Shown here one piece after another: positions 34,771-43,588 of a DNA stretch of 64,000 nt. The notes beneath the pieces were generated by a model. That model made no database searches. It was not told the DNA's origin and worked only from the letters and a program-made list of their open reading frames with translations. Origin of the DNA: an uncultured Pseudovibrio sp. (lineage in GTDB: Bacteria; Pseudomonadota; Alphaproteobacteria; Rhizobiales; Stappiaceae); contig CANMBS010000004.1 of the NCBI GenBank assembly GCA_947496145.1, positions 165,138 to 229,137 on the forward strand. Direction: 5' to 3'. The position numbers and the translations under genes are program-made. The first letter of the stretch is position 1, and every line of letters starts with the position of its first letter.

Positions 34771-35190
34771 TTAAATCGCATTCACCAGTTCAATGGTAAC
34801 TTCTGCATTCAGCGTATTGGAAACGGTACACATCTCCTTTGCCGCCTTTACCAGCTTTTGTGCAACATCCTGATCACTCACATCAGGCAAGGCCAGCTTG
34901 ACTGCAAAGCTGCCAAAGCGGCTTGGCAGATCAGTCGCCTTCTCTGCTCGCACCTCAAGAGACACACGGCCTGCATCAATCTTCATCTGCTGCGCAGCAA
35001 CCTGAAACGAAAGACCAAGGCAAGACCCAAGTGCCCCCAGAATAAGATCGGAAGGCGCACTATGCTCCTTATGATCACCGAGGCCAGCCGCTACCTGATG
35101 CCCACCATTGGAGGTATACACAAAGCGTCCTTCGCGAGCTTGTTCCAGTGTCAGAGGACCAAAGCTCTTAGGTTTAAGTCTGATTGCCAT
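34771..35190 (-). CDS. OsmC-family protein
   Basis: A 139-residue OsmC/Ohr-type protein. The conserved SAPSDLILGALGSCLGLSFQVAA supplies the first active cysteine (residue 57) and EMCTVSNTLN the second, so it probably reduces organic or fatty-acid hydroperoxides using dithiol chemistry. The second cysteine and its surroundings resemble the OsmC/YhfA-like branch rather than Ohr. It stands 38 bp downstream of the TRAP large-permease gene on the same strand, but a shared function is not obvious. Confidence 0.88.
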   Translation of the reverse strand: MAIRLKPKSFGPLTLEQAREGRFVYTSNGGHQVAAGLGDHKEHSAPSDLILGALGSCLGLSFQVAAQQMKIDAGRVSLEVRAEKATDLPSRFGSFAVKLALPDVSDQDVAQKLVKAAKEMCTVSNTLNAEVTIELVNAI

Positions 35191-35227
35191 TTTCTTTTTA
35201 CTTTCAGGTAACTGTTAGAAGTGAGAG

Positions 35228-36517
35228 CTAGAACACAAGCTGCGGCAGGAACAGCGCAATCTGCGGAAACACAGCAAGAATGGCGATCGCCAGCACAAAG
35301 ATGATCCAGTACGGGATTGCCGCAACTGCCGCCCGCCCAAGCGGAACCTCATCCTCTGTCAGTGCAGACAGAACAGAAAGATTAAGACCAACTGGTGGAG
35401 TAATCTGCCCAACCTCAATCAGAATGGTTATGAGAACACCAATCCAGATCGGATCGAACCCAAGCTGAGACAGCAAAGGGAACACGATGGGCAAAGTCAT
35501 GATCATCAGTGACAGACCGTCAAAAATACAGCCAAGCAGCAGATAGATGAGGATGATAAGACACAGAATGCCATAGGGGCCGATGCCACTGTTTGCAGCT
35601 GTTTCAAGGATCATTTGCGGCACACCCAAAATCGCAACAGACTGCGCAAGAATGGTTGCGCCAAGAATAACCAGACCGATTGCAGCATATAGCTGTACGG
35701 ACTTGTAAAACGCTTCCAGCAACTTCGCGACTGTGAAGTCACCCCAGATAAAAGCAATAGCCGTCGCCGCAGCCACGCCAACAGCCGCCGCCTCCGTCGG
35801 GGTCGCCCATCCAAATGTGATTGAACCCATAATTGCAAGGATCAGAAGCAGGATAGGCCAGATGCGTAATGCCCCGAGGAACGTATTCCAGAAACCAATT
35901 GAAATAGGCTGGCGCGGATAAAGACTGGAATCGTAAACACAGCGCATGAAGATGTAGCCCATAAACAGCAAGGACACCATCAAACCGGGCACAACACCAG
36001 CCACAAACAGCTTACCAATAGAGGTCTCTGTCAAAGCACCAAAGATCAGAAAAGACAGGCTAGGCGGAATAAGCAAACCAAGTGTACCGCCACCAGCAAG
36101 CGACCCAACAACCAGCTCCTTATTGTATCCCATCTTTTTCATTTCAGGATACGCAACAGAGCCAATCGCCGCAGCGGTGGAAAGGCTTGAACCGCTCACT
36201 GCGCCAAAGATGGTACACACAGCAATGTTGGTATGCAAAAGCCCCCCCGGCACTCTGGTAAAGGCAGGTGTAAGGGCAGAATAGACACGCTCAGACAAAC
36301 CGGAGCGCAAGAGAATTTCACCTAGAATTATGAAGAGAGGAATTGCACTCAATGTGAATGAGTTAAACACATTCCAAACCGCATCCATTGCCAGTGATGT
36401 GGCCCCACCCACATAAAAATGGAGAATAAACATCCCCGTAAGACCGAGTGCAGCGCCCAGGGCGGCTGCTGAGGCAGCGGTAACGGTAATGAGAGAGATG
36501 AGGGTCGTCCAGAACAT
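35228..36517 (-). CDS. dctM: TRAP transporter large permease (DctM)
   Basis: A 429-residue DctM subunit, the usual length. About twelve hydrophobic segments are present, with GAVSGSSLSTAAAIGSVAYPEM and SLAGGGTLGLLIPPS, the classic DctM motifs, and TPTEAAAVGV. It forms the sodium-driven channel with the DctQ subunit encoded 80 bp upstream. I start at MFWTTLISL (36517); an in-frame ATG at 36571 would add 18 poorly conserved residues. Confidence 0.94.
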   Translation of the reverse strand: MFWTTLISLITVTAASAAALGAALGLTGMFILHFYVGGATSLAMDAVWNVFNSFTLSAIPLFIILGEILLRSGLSERVYSALTPAFTRVPGGLLHTNIAVCTIFGAVSGSSLSTAAAIGSVAYPEMKKMGYNKELVVGSLAGGGTLGLLIPPSLSFLIFGALTETSIGKLFVAGVVPGLMVSLLFMGYIFMRCVYDSSLYPRQPISIGFWNTFLGALRIWPILLLILAIMGSITFGWATPTEAAAVGVAAATAIAFIWGDFTVAKLLEAFYKSVQLYAAIGLVILGATILAQSVAILGVPQMILETAANSGIGPYGILCLIILIYLLLGCIFDGLSLMIMTLPIVFPLLSQLGFDPIWIGVLITILIEVGQITPPVGLNLSVLSALTEDEVPLGRAAVAAIPYWIIFVLAIAILAVFPQIALFLPQLVF

Positions 36518-36597
36518 CCTGCTGCTTTCTGAGCGTTTTATGGAAAGCGAGCTGCAAAGCAATTGCAGCATAAATGACGAGAAGAAAACGGCTTACA

Positions 36598-37128
36598 TCA
36601 GCTTTCTTCCAATTGAGCTACGGGCTCAAACAAGCCGGTCACAAACTTCACCAGTGCAATCAACCCCACCAGCGCCAGAGAAACCGGAACAATTGTCATC
36701 CATGGAACCAGTGGAATAGCTGATGCTTCTGATTTAAGACCCAGCCGAATTGCAAAGGCCAGCCATGCCTCAGCCTCAATCAGCATCCATGCGTAAAATC
36801 CGATAGTGACGGTGGCAGCCCCCACAGCCAGCAGTTTTTTACCTTGTGCATTCAGCCAGTTCTCTAAAATGGTCACCCGAATATGCGTCCCTCTGCTTGT
36901 AACAAGTGGCAGGGCGCAAAAAAGCGTAACGGAAAGCAGGAGACCGACAAGTTCCTCGGTTTCACCAATCGGTGCATTAAAGAGCTTGCGCATCCCCACA
37001 CTGATACAGATCAGGGCAGTAATCGCAAACGCTGCAAGCGCAGAAATCCCCGCCAGAAAGAGGGCTAGATAATCCAGCCCTTTTTCCGCGATTTTGAAGA
37101 GTTTCAACACCACATGTGTTTCCTTCAA
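36598..37128 (-). CDS. dctQ: TRAP transporter small permease (DctQ)
   Basis: A 176-residue four-helix membrane protein of the DctQ family. The motif SRGTHIRVTILENWL between helices two and three and VPWMTIVPVSLALVGLIAL in the last helix are typical. It joins DctM in the membrane. GAAGGAAAC precedes its ATG, 12 bp after the dctP stop, so dctP-dctQ-dctM form one operon. Confidence 0.93.
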   Translation of the reverse strand: MKETHVVLKLFKIAEKGLDYLALFLAGISALAAFAITALICISVGMRKLFNAPIGETEELVGLLLSVTLFCALPLVTSRGTHIRVTILENWLNAQGKKLLAVGAATVTIGFYAWMLIEAEAWLAFAIRLGLKSEASAIPLVPWMTIVPVSLALVGLIALVKFVTGLFEPVAQLEES

Positions 37129-37140
37129 ATCAAGTTTACC

Positions 37141-38163
37141 CTAGCGGCCAAGAGCCTTAAGAACACGCTCACGGTATTCTGGGGCTTTACCACCAGCTTC
37201 TTCGGTCATCTGCTTCCAGGTCTGAGAAACAGCATCAAGGAAAGCTGTGCGGTCTTCTTCAGAGAAATCGTCCAGATAGGTCAGCCCCTGTTCAACCAGC
37301 TTCGTACGTGCAGCCATCTCACGCTCAACGTCCTTGGAGTACTCGTTGGTGCGCTCCCATGCAGCATCCGCAGCTTTCGTCAGAGCATCCTGCTCAGCAG
37401 CGGAAAGGCCATCCCATTTGCTTTGCGCCATGCCGATTGTGTAAGGACCAGCCGCCATTGGGTAAAGGTAGGAGGCGTATTTTGCAACTTCCTGCAAGGA
37501 TACAGTGTGTGCGTAAAGCGCTGGATACACAGCACAATCAACCACCCCGGTCTTAAGTGCGATGTACATCTCGTTTTGTGGGACGATCTGTGCAGCTACA
37601 CCAAGACGCTGGAAGGAAAGCACCTGATCACGTGTCCATACACGCAGCTTCTTAGACTTCAGGTCTTCAAGGCTGCGTACTGGCTCATCACGGCAGAAGA
37701 TGGAAGCCTGCAACATTGGGATCGCGATGTAACCAACGGTCTTAACGCCCCATTTGTTAAACTCACCCTCATAGATATCCTGAATAACAGGCAGCGCGGA
37801 TTTCAGCTCTTTTTCTGTGCCAATAGAACCTTGCACAAGCACGGTGCTCAGCTCAGGTGCATCGCGTTGCAGATAGTTCGCCCAAACGAGGCTGAGATCG
37901 ATAAAGCCTTTAGGCAGAGTGCGCAGGATGTCACCATTCTTAAGACCAAGCGATCCGCCGGAAAAGACTTTCACGGTCAGCTCTTCGCCAGAGTTTGCAG
38001 CAGTATCTTTTGCAAACTGCTCGATTTCATGACTCTCAGGGCGGTTTTCAGGCAGCGGGTTGTTAAAGCGAAGTTCTTTTGCGCTCAGTGACGTGCTTGA
38101 AAGTGCCATCAAACCAGCTGCGGCGAGTGCAAGTGCGGTGCGGGTAACTGTTCGTGCTTTCAT
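37141..38163 (-). CDS. dctP: TRAP transporter solute-binding protein (DctP)
   Basis: A 340-residue periplasmic receptor. A signal peptide ([18 protein letters not shown]) precedes the mature [18 protein letters not shown]. The DctP fold is shown by [22 protein letters not shown] with the conserved Arg that binds the substrate carboxylate, and [15 protein letters not shown]. The ATG at 38163 has GGGGAGAA upstream. The substrate is unknown; probably a carboxylic acid. It is the first gene of a complete TRAP operon. Confidence 0.92.
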   Translation of the reverse strand: MKARTVTRTALALAAAGLMALSSTSLSAKELRFNNPLPENRPESHEIEQFAKDTAANSGEELTVKVFSGGSLGLKNGDILRTLPKGFIDLSLVWANYLQRDAPELSTVLVQGSIGTEKELKSALPVIQDIYEGEFNKWGVKTVGYIAIPMLQASIFCRDEPVRSLEDLKSKKLRVWTRDQVLSFQRLGVAAQIVPQNEMYIALKTGVVDCAVYPALYAHTVSLQEVAKYASYLYPMAAGPYTIGMAQSKWDGLSAAEQDALTKAADAAWERTNEYSKDVEREMAARTKLVEQGLTYLDDFSEEDRTAFLDAVSQTWKQMTEEAGGKAPEYRERVLKALGR

Positions 38164-38224
38164 TTTTCTCCCCAGAATAGCCCGAAATTGTGTGGTGCTA
38201 AGGCGTGCCTGCCCAAACACCACC

Positions 38225-38260
38225 GAAAAGAAGCCTGCCAGCATCTCTGCAAGCAGGCTT
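38225..38260 (-). terminator. Terminator-like hairpin upstream of dctP
   Basis: On the minus strand AAGCCTGC (38260-38253) pairs with GCAGGCTT (38238-38231), followed by CTTTTC. It lies 60 bp before the dctP start in the direction of transcription, so it could end read-through from upstream or act as an attenuator in the dctP leader. Confidence 0.5.
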
Positions 38261-38715
38261 GAGACTAAAAATTACTTTTTCAAAGTACAGCTCACTATGA
38301 GCAATACAACCGGAAGTACCTTTGTGAAACGACCACGAATCTAACCATTTCAAACAGTGACTGAGTCGTGGTACAGGTAAGGCATTCCGCAAGCAACCAA
38401 GCTGAAAACCAAAGCTTTCCAGCTCATTAGCCCGCTCAAGAGCTATACTCAACCTCCGCACCTGTATACGCATTTTTTCCATTTCCAGCATAAAAATTAG
38501 AAATTTATACTAACAAAAAGCCATTCAGTGAAATATTAGGTTTAAACACCTATGTGAAGAAAATCATCAAAATCAATAAGTTGAAAACAGTCTGCTCTCA
38601 GTTCGAAGCAACCATCCCGATGGCGATTTCTGGTAGAAAATTCAGATGAGACACTCTCTGACTCTCACAGAAAAGCAGCTTACATCATAACAACGCAAGC
38701 TGCCCCATAACTGAA

Positions 38716-38735
38716 GTTAAACGCCACCGTTTAAC
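38716..38735. terminator. Short hairpin after the dehydratase gene
   Basis: GTTAAACG (38716-38723) pairs perfectly with CGTTTAAC (38728-38735) around CCAC. It is 20 bp beyond the dehydratase stop. No T-run follows on the minus strand, so it may be a protein-binding palindrome instead. Confidence 0.4.
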
Positions 38736-38754
38736 CGCCTCAGGATAGCTCCGG

Positions 38755-39774
38755 CTAGGCTGATGCGACTTCCGCAGCATATAACTTTAAAGCAGTCTCA
38801 AAGACCGCCGGATCCACATTACCACCTGAGATAGTAAGTACTGCGGTGCGTCCAGCAAGGTCAATCGCACCGGATAAAACAGCAGCAAGCGCCACAGCAG
38901 CCCCCGGTTCAACAACCAGTTTCAGCTCAAAATAAGCAAAGGCCACAGCATCCAGAGCGTTCTGGTCCGTCACCACAAGCCCTTTTGCCTTACGCCTGTT
39001 CAAGATGGAAAAGCCCTTGTCTCCCGGCATCTCGGTCAGCACCGCATCACAAACAGAACCTCCCAGAGCAGCATTGCGAACCCGCTTCCCGGCTTGCAGC
39101 GAACGAGCATAATCGTCAAACTGTGCCGGCTCAGCCGTATAGATCTGACATTCAGGCAGCCTGTCTTCCAAAGCCAGCGCAATACCGCTCGTCAGCCCGC
39201 CGCCGCCGGTGCAACTGATCAAAACATCTGGAACCACCCCAAGAGTTTCGCACTGCTCAGCAATCTCCAGTCCGACAGTCCCCTGCCCCACAATCACACC
39301 ACTGTCATTGTAGGGATGAATAAACGTCGCCCCCCGCTCCGCACAAATGCTGTGGGCAATAGCCTCCCGGTCCTCACTCTCTCGGTCATAAAGAACAACC
39401 TTCGCCCCAAGCGCCTTCGTCCGCTCTACCTTGAGCTTCGGCGCATCTCTCGGCATGACAATAACAGCGGGAAAGCCAAGAATTTTCGCAGCAGCAGCCA
39501 CGCCTTGCGCATGGTTACCGGAAGAACACCCAACAACACCCGCCGCCCGCCGTTCTTTCGGCATAAGAGAAAGCCGGTTAAACGCCCCCCGAAACTTGAA
39601 ACTCCCGGTCCTTTGCAGATTCTCAGCCTTAATGAAAACACGCCCGTTCACATGCTCATCAAGCACCGGAAAATGAAGCAATGGTGTCAGGCTTGCATAC
39701 CCCTGAAGACGAGTGCGTGCTTTTTCAATTTCAGAGACAGAAAGCTCAACAGGACTGGAAACATCTAAAACCAT
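38755..39774 (-). CDS. Threonine/serine dehydratase-like PLP enzyme
   Basis: A 339-residue fold-type II PLP enzyme. Lys60 in GSFKFRGAFN is the Schiff-base lysine; CSSGNHAQGVA binds the substrate carboxylate and CTGGGGLTSG the cofactor phosphate. There is no C-terminal ACT domain, so it is of the catabolic TdcB or serine-racemase/hydroxyaspartate dehydratase size, not biosynthetic IlvA. It would convert threonine or serine to the 2-oxo acid plus ammonia, or act on a related beta-hydroxy amino acid. The gene stands alone, with long spacers either side. Confidence 0.88.
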   Translation of the reverse strand: MVLDVSSPVELSVSEIEKARTRLQGYASLTPLLHFPVLDEHVNGRVFIKAENLQRTGSFKFRGAFNRLSLMPKERRAAGVVGCSSGNHAQGVAAAAKILGFPAVIVMPRDAPKLKVERTKALGAKVVLYDRESEDREAIAHSICAERGATFIHPYNDSGVIVGQGTVGLEIAEQCETLGVVPDVLISCTGGGGLTSGIALALEDRLPECQIYTAEPAQFDDYARSLQAGKRVRNAALGGSVCDAVLTEMPGDKGFSILNRRKAKGLVVTDQNALDAVAFAYFELKLVVEPGAAVALAAVLSGAIDLAGRTAVLTISGGNVDPAVFETALKLYAAEVASA

Positions 39775-39883
39775 AGGGGACCTCGGGCATCAACAAGATG
39801 CAGCTTATTTTGTTGCGTCCCTTTCTATAGCACGCAACAGCACCCCCACTCTCGTAAAACTACCAATGCCCATAAAATTCAAC

Positions 39884-40963
39884 TCAACCATTCAGGCGAT
39901 TTCCGACAAGTGATTTGCTATTAAGTACCTCAGAACGAAACCCCATAGGCACAGAAGGAGCATAAGCATGCTCAGCATTGGCAAGAAACTGCTCTGCACT
40001 CGCCCGCCATGTAAACCGGAGAGCAACCTCCCGGCAAAGATCACGTGGAATCTCCAGCGCCTCCAGACAAGCTGTCCGAAGATCGCTCTTTAAAACACCT
40101 GCCCCACTACTACCAATAACATCAACAGGCCCCATCACCGGATAGGCCGCAACAGGCGTCCCGCAGGCAATAGCCTCCAGCAAGACATTGCCGAACGTAT
40201 CCGTAAGGCTGGGGAAGACGAACACATCTGCCCCGGCATAATACTCAACCAGAGCCTTACCTTCCTGAGGGCCGGTAAACACCACATCCGGATAAGCGCT
40301 GCGAAGGTCCTCCAGCTGCGGACCGCCACCGACCACAATCCTGGTCCCCGGCAAGCTGAGTTTTAAAAACGCCTCAATATTCTTCTCAACAGCCACCCGG
40401 CCCACATAAACAAACCGAGGCCCCGGCAAGTGGGCCAAACGGTCACTCCCCATTGGTCGAAACCGTTGATGATCCACACCGCGAGACCAACGCATCAGGT
40501 TCTCAAACCCGCGCTGACGAAGGTCCGCCTCCAACGTACCTGTGGCAACCATGCAGCCCTGCCCGCTGTTGTGAAATCGGCGTAACCACAAATAACTAAA
40601 GGACAGAGGCACCGGATATCGCGCCTGCAAATACTCAGGAAAACGTGTGTGATAGCTGGTGGTGAACACCCGTCCATCTCTGTTAGCCACCTGACGAGCC
40701 ATCAAACCAAGAGGCCCTTCCGTAGCAATATGCAGATGATCGCAATCGCACCTCTCAATAAACCCGCGAACCACATGCGGCAGCGTTAAGCTAAGTCTGA
40801 TTTCGCCGTAGGAGGGCATGGGAACACTGCGAAAGGACGCGGGTGTCAAAAACTCAACCCGGATACCCATAGTGCGCAGCTCTTCCGCAAGCCGCTCCAG
40901 CGTGCGCACAACTCCATTGATCTGCGGCTTCCACGCATCAGTAACGATCAGGATCGAACTCAT
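39884..40963 (-). CDS. GT4-family glycosyltransferase (mannosyltransferase-like)
   Basis: A 359-residue GT-B enzyme. The N-terminal Rossmann half starts ILIVTDAWKPQINGVVRTL, typical of the MgtA/DGDG-synthase branch; the C-terminal half has YVGRVAVEKNIEAFL, VVGGGPQ and the nucleotide-sugar-binding FPSLTDTFGNVLLEAIACG. It probably transfers mannose, glucose or glucuronate to a lipid at the membrane face. It overlaps the upstream metallophosphoesterase by 4 bp, so both act in one pathway, likely an envelope glycolipid. Confidence 0.88.
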   Translation of the reverse strand: MSSILIVTDAWKPQINGVVRTLERLAEELRTMGIRVEFLTPASFRSVPMPSYGEIRLSLTLPHVVRGFIERCDCDHLHIATEGPLGLMARQVANRDGRVFTTSYHTRFPEYLQARYPVPLSFSYLWLRRFHNSGQGCMVATGTLEADLRQRGFENLMRWSRGVDHQRFRPMGSDRLAHLPGPRFVYVGRVAVEKNIEAFLKLSLPGTRIVVGGGPQLEDLRSAYPDVVFTGPQEGKALVEYYAGADVFVFPSLTDTFGNVLLEAIACGTPVAAYPVMGPVDVIGSSGAGVLKSDLRTACLEALEIPRDLCREVALRFTWRASAEQFLANAEHAYAPSVPMGFRSEVLNSKSLVGNRLNG

Positions 40964-41766
40964 GCTGCCACCCGTCCGTCAGAACTCTCTTTCTCTGGCT
41001 CACCAACCAGTACCTTGCCGTCAACCCAACGGATCACTTCAAAAGTCCCGTCAAAGTTCTCGCCGACAGCTGTGCAGCTTTCAACCCAGTCACCTGTGTT
41101 GATGTAATGAATACCGTTGGTTTCATGATCTGCGGCATGATGAATGTGTCCGCAAATCACTCCTTCAACATTCTGCCTTTGTGCCTCTGAAACCAGCGTC
41201 TCTTCAAACTTACCAATGAAGTTGACCGCGTTCTTTACTTTAAGCTTCGCCCACGCAGAAAGGCTCCAATAGGTCAGCCCCAGCTTACGGCGACAATAAT
41301 TCAGCACCGTGTTCAGGTTGAGCGCACTCACATACGCCCAGTCTCCAAAAAACGCGAGCCACTTGGCATGACGCACCACAACATCAAACTGATCTCCATG
41401 AATGACCAGATACTTCTTCCCGTTAGCACCTTCATGGATAAACTGATCAACCACCTCAACACCACCAAAGTGAACGCCGAAGAAATCCCGCAGGAACTCA
41501 TCATGATTGCCGGGAATGTAAATCATCCGGGTGCCTTTACGCCCTTTGCGCAAAAGTTTCTGCACCACATCGTTATGCAATTGAGGCCAGTACCAGGACC
41601 GTTTCAAACGCCAGCCATCAATAATATCTCCAACGAGATAAACAGTGTCAGCATCGTTGTGCTTTAGAAAGTCCAGCAGCAGATCAGCCTGACAGCCGCG
41701 CGTCCCCAAATGAACATCGGACAAGAACAAGCTTCTGTACTTTTTCCCAGTAGAATCTCCGGTCAC
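40960..41766 (-). CDS. Metallophosphoesterase, LpxH-like
   Basis: A 268-residue calcineurin-like phosphoesterase with all metal motifs in order: SDVHLGTRG, GDIIDGW, PGNHDE, HGDQFD and GHIHHA. Annotated relatives are called UDP-2,3-diacylglucosamine diphosphatases. In most alphaproteobacteria that lipid A step is done by the unrelated LpxI, and this gene overlaps a glycosyltransferase, so I think a different lipid-linked pyrophosphate or phosphate is the substrate. That is inference; the catalytic class itself is clear. Confidence 0.88.
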   Translation of the reverse strand: MTGDSTGKKYRSLFLSDVHLGTRGCQADLLLDFLKHNDADTVYLVGDIIDGWRLKRSWYWPQLHNDVVQKLLRKGRKGTRMIYIPGNHDEFLRDFFGVHFGGVEVVDQFIHEGANGKKYLVIHGDQFDVVVRHAKWLAFFGDWAYVSALNLNTVLNYCRRKLGLTYWSLSAWAKLKVKNAVNFIGKFEETLVSEAQRQNVEGVICGHIHHAADHETNGIHYINTGDWVESCTAVGENFDGTFEVIRWVDGKVLVGEPEKESSDGRVAA

Positions 41767-42020
41767 AGCAATGCCTCTGGATCAAGAAAACCTTATTCCC
41801 TTTAAATTGATTCACAAGAAACAAATATGACAGCACATCTTTACTCAAGATTTGCAGTTACCAGACCAGACATCAAGAGGTATTGCCCCCCAATTTATTG
41901 AGGGATGATATAGTATCTAATTGCTATTTAAGAGATTATTCCATTTCCCTGCTAAGTTTAGGAAGGTACAGAACTGCCAGTACCTCCCAAAACCAAAGGA
42001 AACCAATCTGGGACAACCCG

Positions 42021-43295
42021 TTAGAATTTAATGCGAGCCCCCACACTGACAATGTCGATATCAACCCCTGTCAAGGGCCCCTGAATGGTAAGCCCATTGT
42101 ACTCGTGATGGTCTGGATTGATGTCGATGCTATTACTTCCGGTGAATATGTGAGAGTACCCCACGTCAAAATCAAGCCAGTCCTTATGAGAATAACTCAG
42201 GCCCGCACTTAACCAGAATCTGTCTGCGTCCGGCAATCGAGGTGTGCGCACAGCTTCGCTGATGGGAGACCATTCATAGGCAATACCAAACCGGCCTGTA
42301 ATACTCTCAGTAAAGTCATACTCGGTACCCAGTGAGAGAAAATACCCATCATCGTAAAAGAAAGCCAGTTCTGAAATAGGCTGCCCCTGAATACCCGTGA
42401 TGGGAAACGCACCAAAGCGCGACCAGTGCGTCCACTCAAAGGTACCCATAGCCCGCCAGTCTTCTTGCAAATCTTGCTGGAAGGATACAGTGACAGTTTC
42501 TGGCAAGATAATGGTTGAACGAATTGGCGTTGGTGCCCCTCCACCAACAATTAGTCTCCCTTTCAGGTTCTGCTCTACAGGCGAGCGGTAACCAATACCG
42601 AACTGAGTTCCTTCCCAAGGCTTGTAAAGTGCCCCAACTGTCGCGCCAAAACCAAGATTATAATCTTCACCACGCAACTCAATAGTTGGTGCGCCCGGCA
42701 CGGTGGCAGCAGCCCGCTTCAACCGGACCTGCAAATATTGAAGCTGTACCCCAACCCCAACAGAAAACTTGTCTGTAATCTTAATCCCCGCCGTTGGTGT
42801 CACGTTAACCGATAAGATGCGGGAAGATCTGGCATAAAGCTGCCCCGCCCATTCGATTTCCGGCTTGGTTTCAAAGCCATACGGTGCATTGACACTTACA
42901 CCCAGAGAAATTCGTTCATTCGCCTTCCACGAGCCGTAAACCACCGGCAACCACGCATCAACTCCGATGTCTCCAGAGGAATACGGCAACGTAGTCACAG
43001 GTCCTAAAATAGGACCACCCCTCACATCATCTACATTCGCAGTTCGCAAATCTACGGTTGTTCTGGGAATGACGAGAGTCTGCTCCGTTTCAAGCTGAAA
43101 CCCCTCATGAGCAGTTATCGTTGCAGGGTTCCAGAACATGCTGGAAAGGCTTTTCGTTGCAGTACCATTCCCCGCAAACGAAAGCCCCTGGAACACGGTG
43201 GACTGCTCCCTCACAGCAAACGCACCTGCGACCGCATCAGACACGATAATTAAGCTTGCAAGACTGGCAATGGAAATAGGCAGGTATCTGGACAT
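42021..43295 (-). CDS. OmpP1/FadL-family outer membrane transporter
   Basis: A 424-residue outer membrane beta-barrel. A signal peptide ends at AVAGAFAVREQST, where the mature FadL-type N-terminus forms the plug; SFAGNGTATKSLSSMFWNPATIT is the family's hatch motif (usual N-P-A). The chain alternates polar and hydrophobic residues and ends in Phe, as outer membrane proteins do. It takes up long-chain fatty acids or other hydrophobic compounds. fadD (50661-52328) would activate fatty acids inside the cell. Confidence 0.92.
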   Translation of the reverse strand: MSRYLPISIASLASLIIVSDAVAGAFAVREQSTVFQGLSFAGNGTATKSLSSMFWNPATITAHEGFQLETEQTLVIPRTTVDLRTANVDDVRGGPILGPVTTLPYSSGDIGVDAWLPVVYGSWKANERISLGVSVNAPYGFETKPEIEWAGQLYARSSRILSVNVTPTAGIKITDKFSVGVGVQLQYLQVRLKRAAATVPGAPTIELRGEDYNLGFGATVGALYKPWEGTQFGIGYRSPVEQNLKGRLIVGGGAPTPIRSTIILPETVTVSFQQDLQEDWRAMGTFEWTHWSRFGAFPITGIQGQPISELAFFYDDGYFLSLGTEYDFTESITGRFGIAYEWSPISEAVRTPRLPDADRFWLSAGLSYSHKDWLDFDVGYSHIFTGSNSIDINPDHHEYNGLTIQGPLTGVDIDIVSVGARIKF

Positions 43296-43535
43296 GCACG
43301 GTACTTTCTGTTCTCAAGAAAACATTCAAGCAGTGCCATGATCAAACTACGAGTTACTTATTGATTCGGCTTATCTATATATAATTCAAAATTAAATCGA
43401 GATATTACACCATGCCTTTTCAAGGTACCTGACTGCCTATAGCTCAACTAGCAATGATTAATACTAGAATATCTGGAAAACCATCCGCATTACACGCAGG
43501 CAAACTGCAAAATTTCTGTGGCAAACCTCAAAACA

Positions 43536-43568
43536 ATAAAAGGCCCTCCAGTGCGAAGGGCCTTTTAT
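43536..43568. terminator. Strong bidirectional terminator
   Basis: ATAAAAGGCCCT (43536-43547) pairs with AGGGCCTTTTAT (43557-43568) around a nine-base loop. It lies just beyond the stop of the thi-operon TRAP receptor gene. Confidence 0.93.
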
Positions 43569-43588
43569 TGCAACACAAAGTCTCTCAA

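Larger units (their letters stand above)
38164..38754. other. Long intergenic region upstream of dctPQM
   Basis: In 591 bp I see two hairpins (listed separately) and otherwise an AT-rich stretch (38490-38600) that likely holds the dctP promoter. A minus-strand frame at 38198-38491 crosses a hairpin and has no recognisable similarity, so I do not call it. Confidence 0.5.

Noticed and set aside
37114..38091. 325-codon plus-strand frame
   Set aside because: Antisense to dctP over its length, with Cys- and Phe-rich nonsense composition.
38198..38491. 97-codon minus-strand frame upstream of dctP
   Set aside because: It crosses the terminator-like hairpin at 38231-38260, has no recognisable similarity and a poor start.
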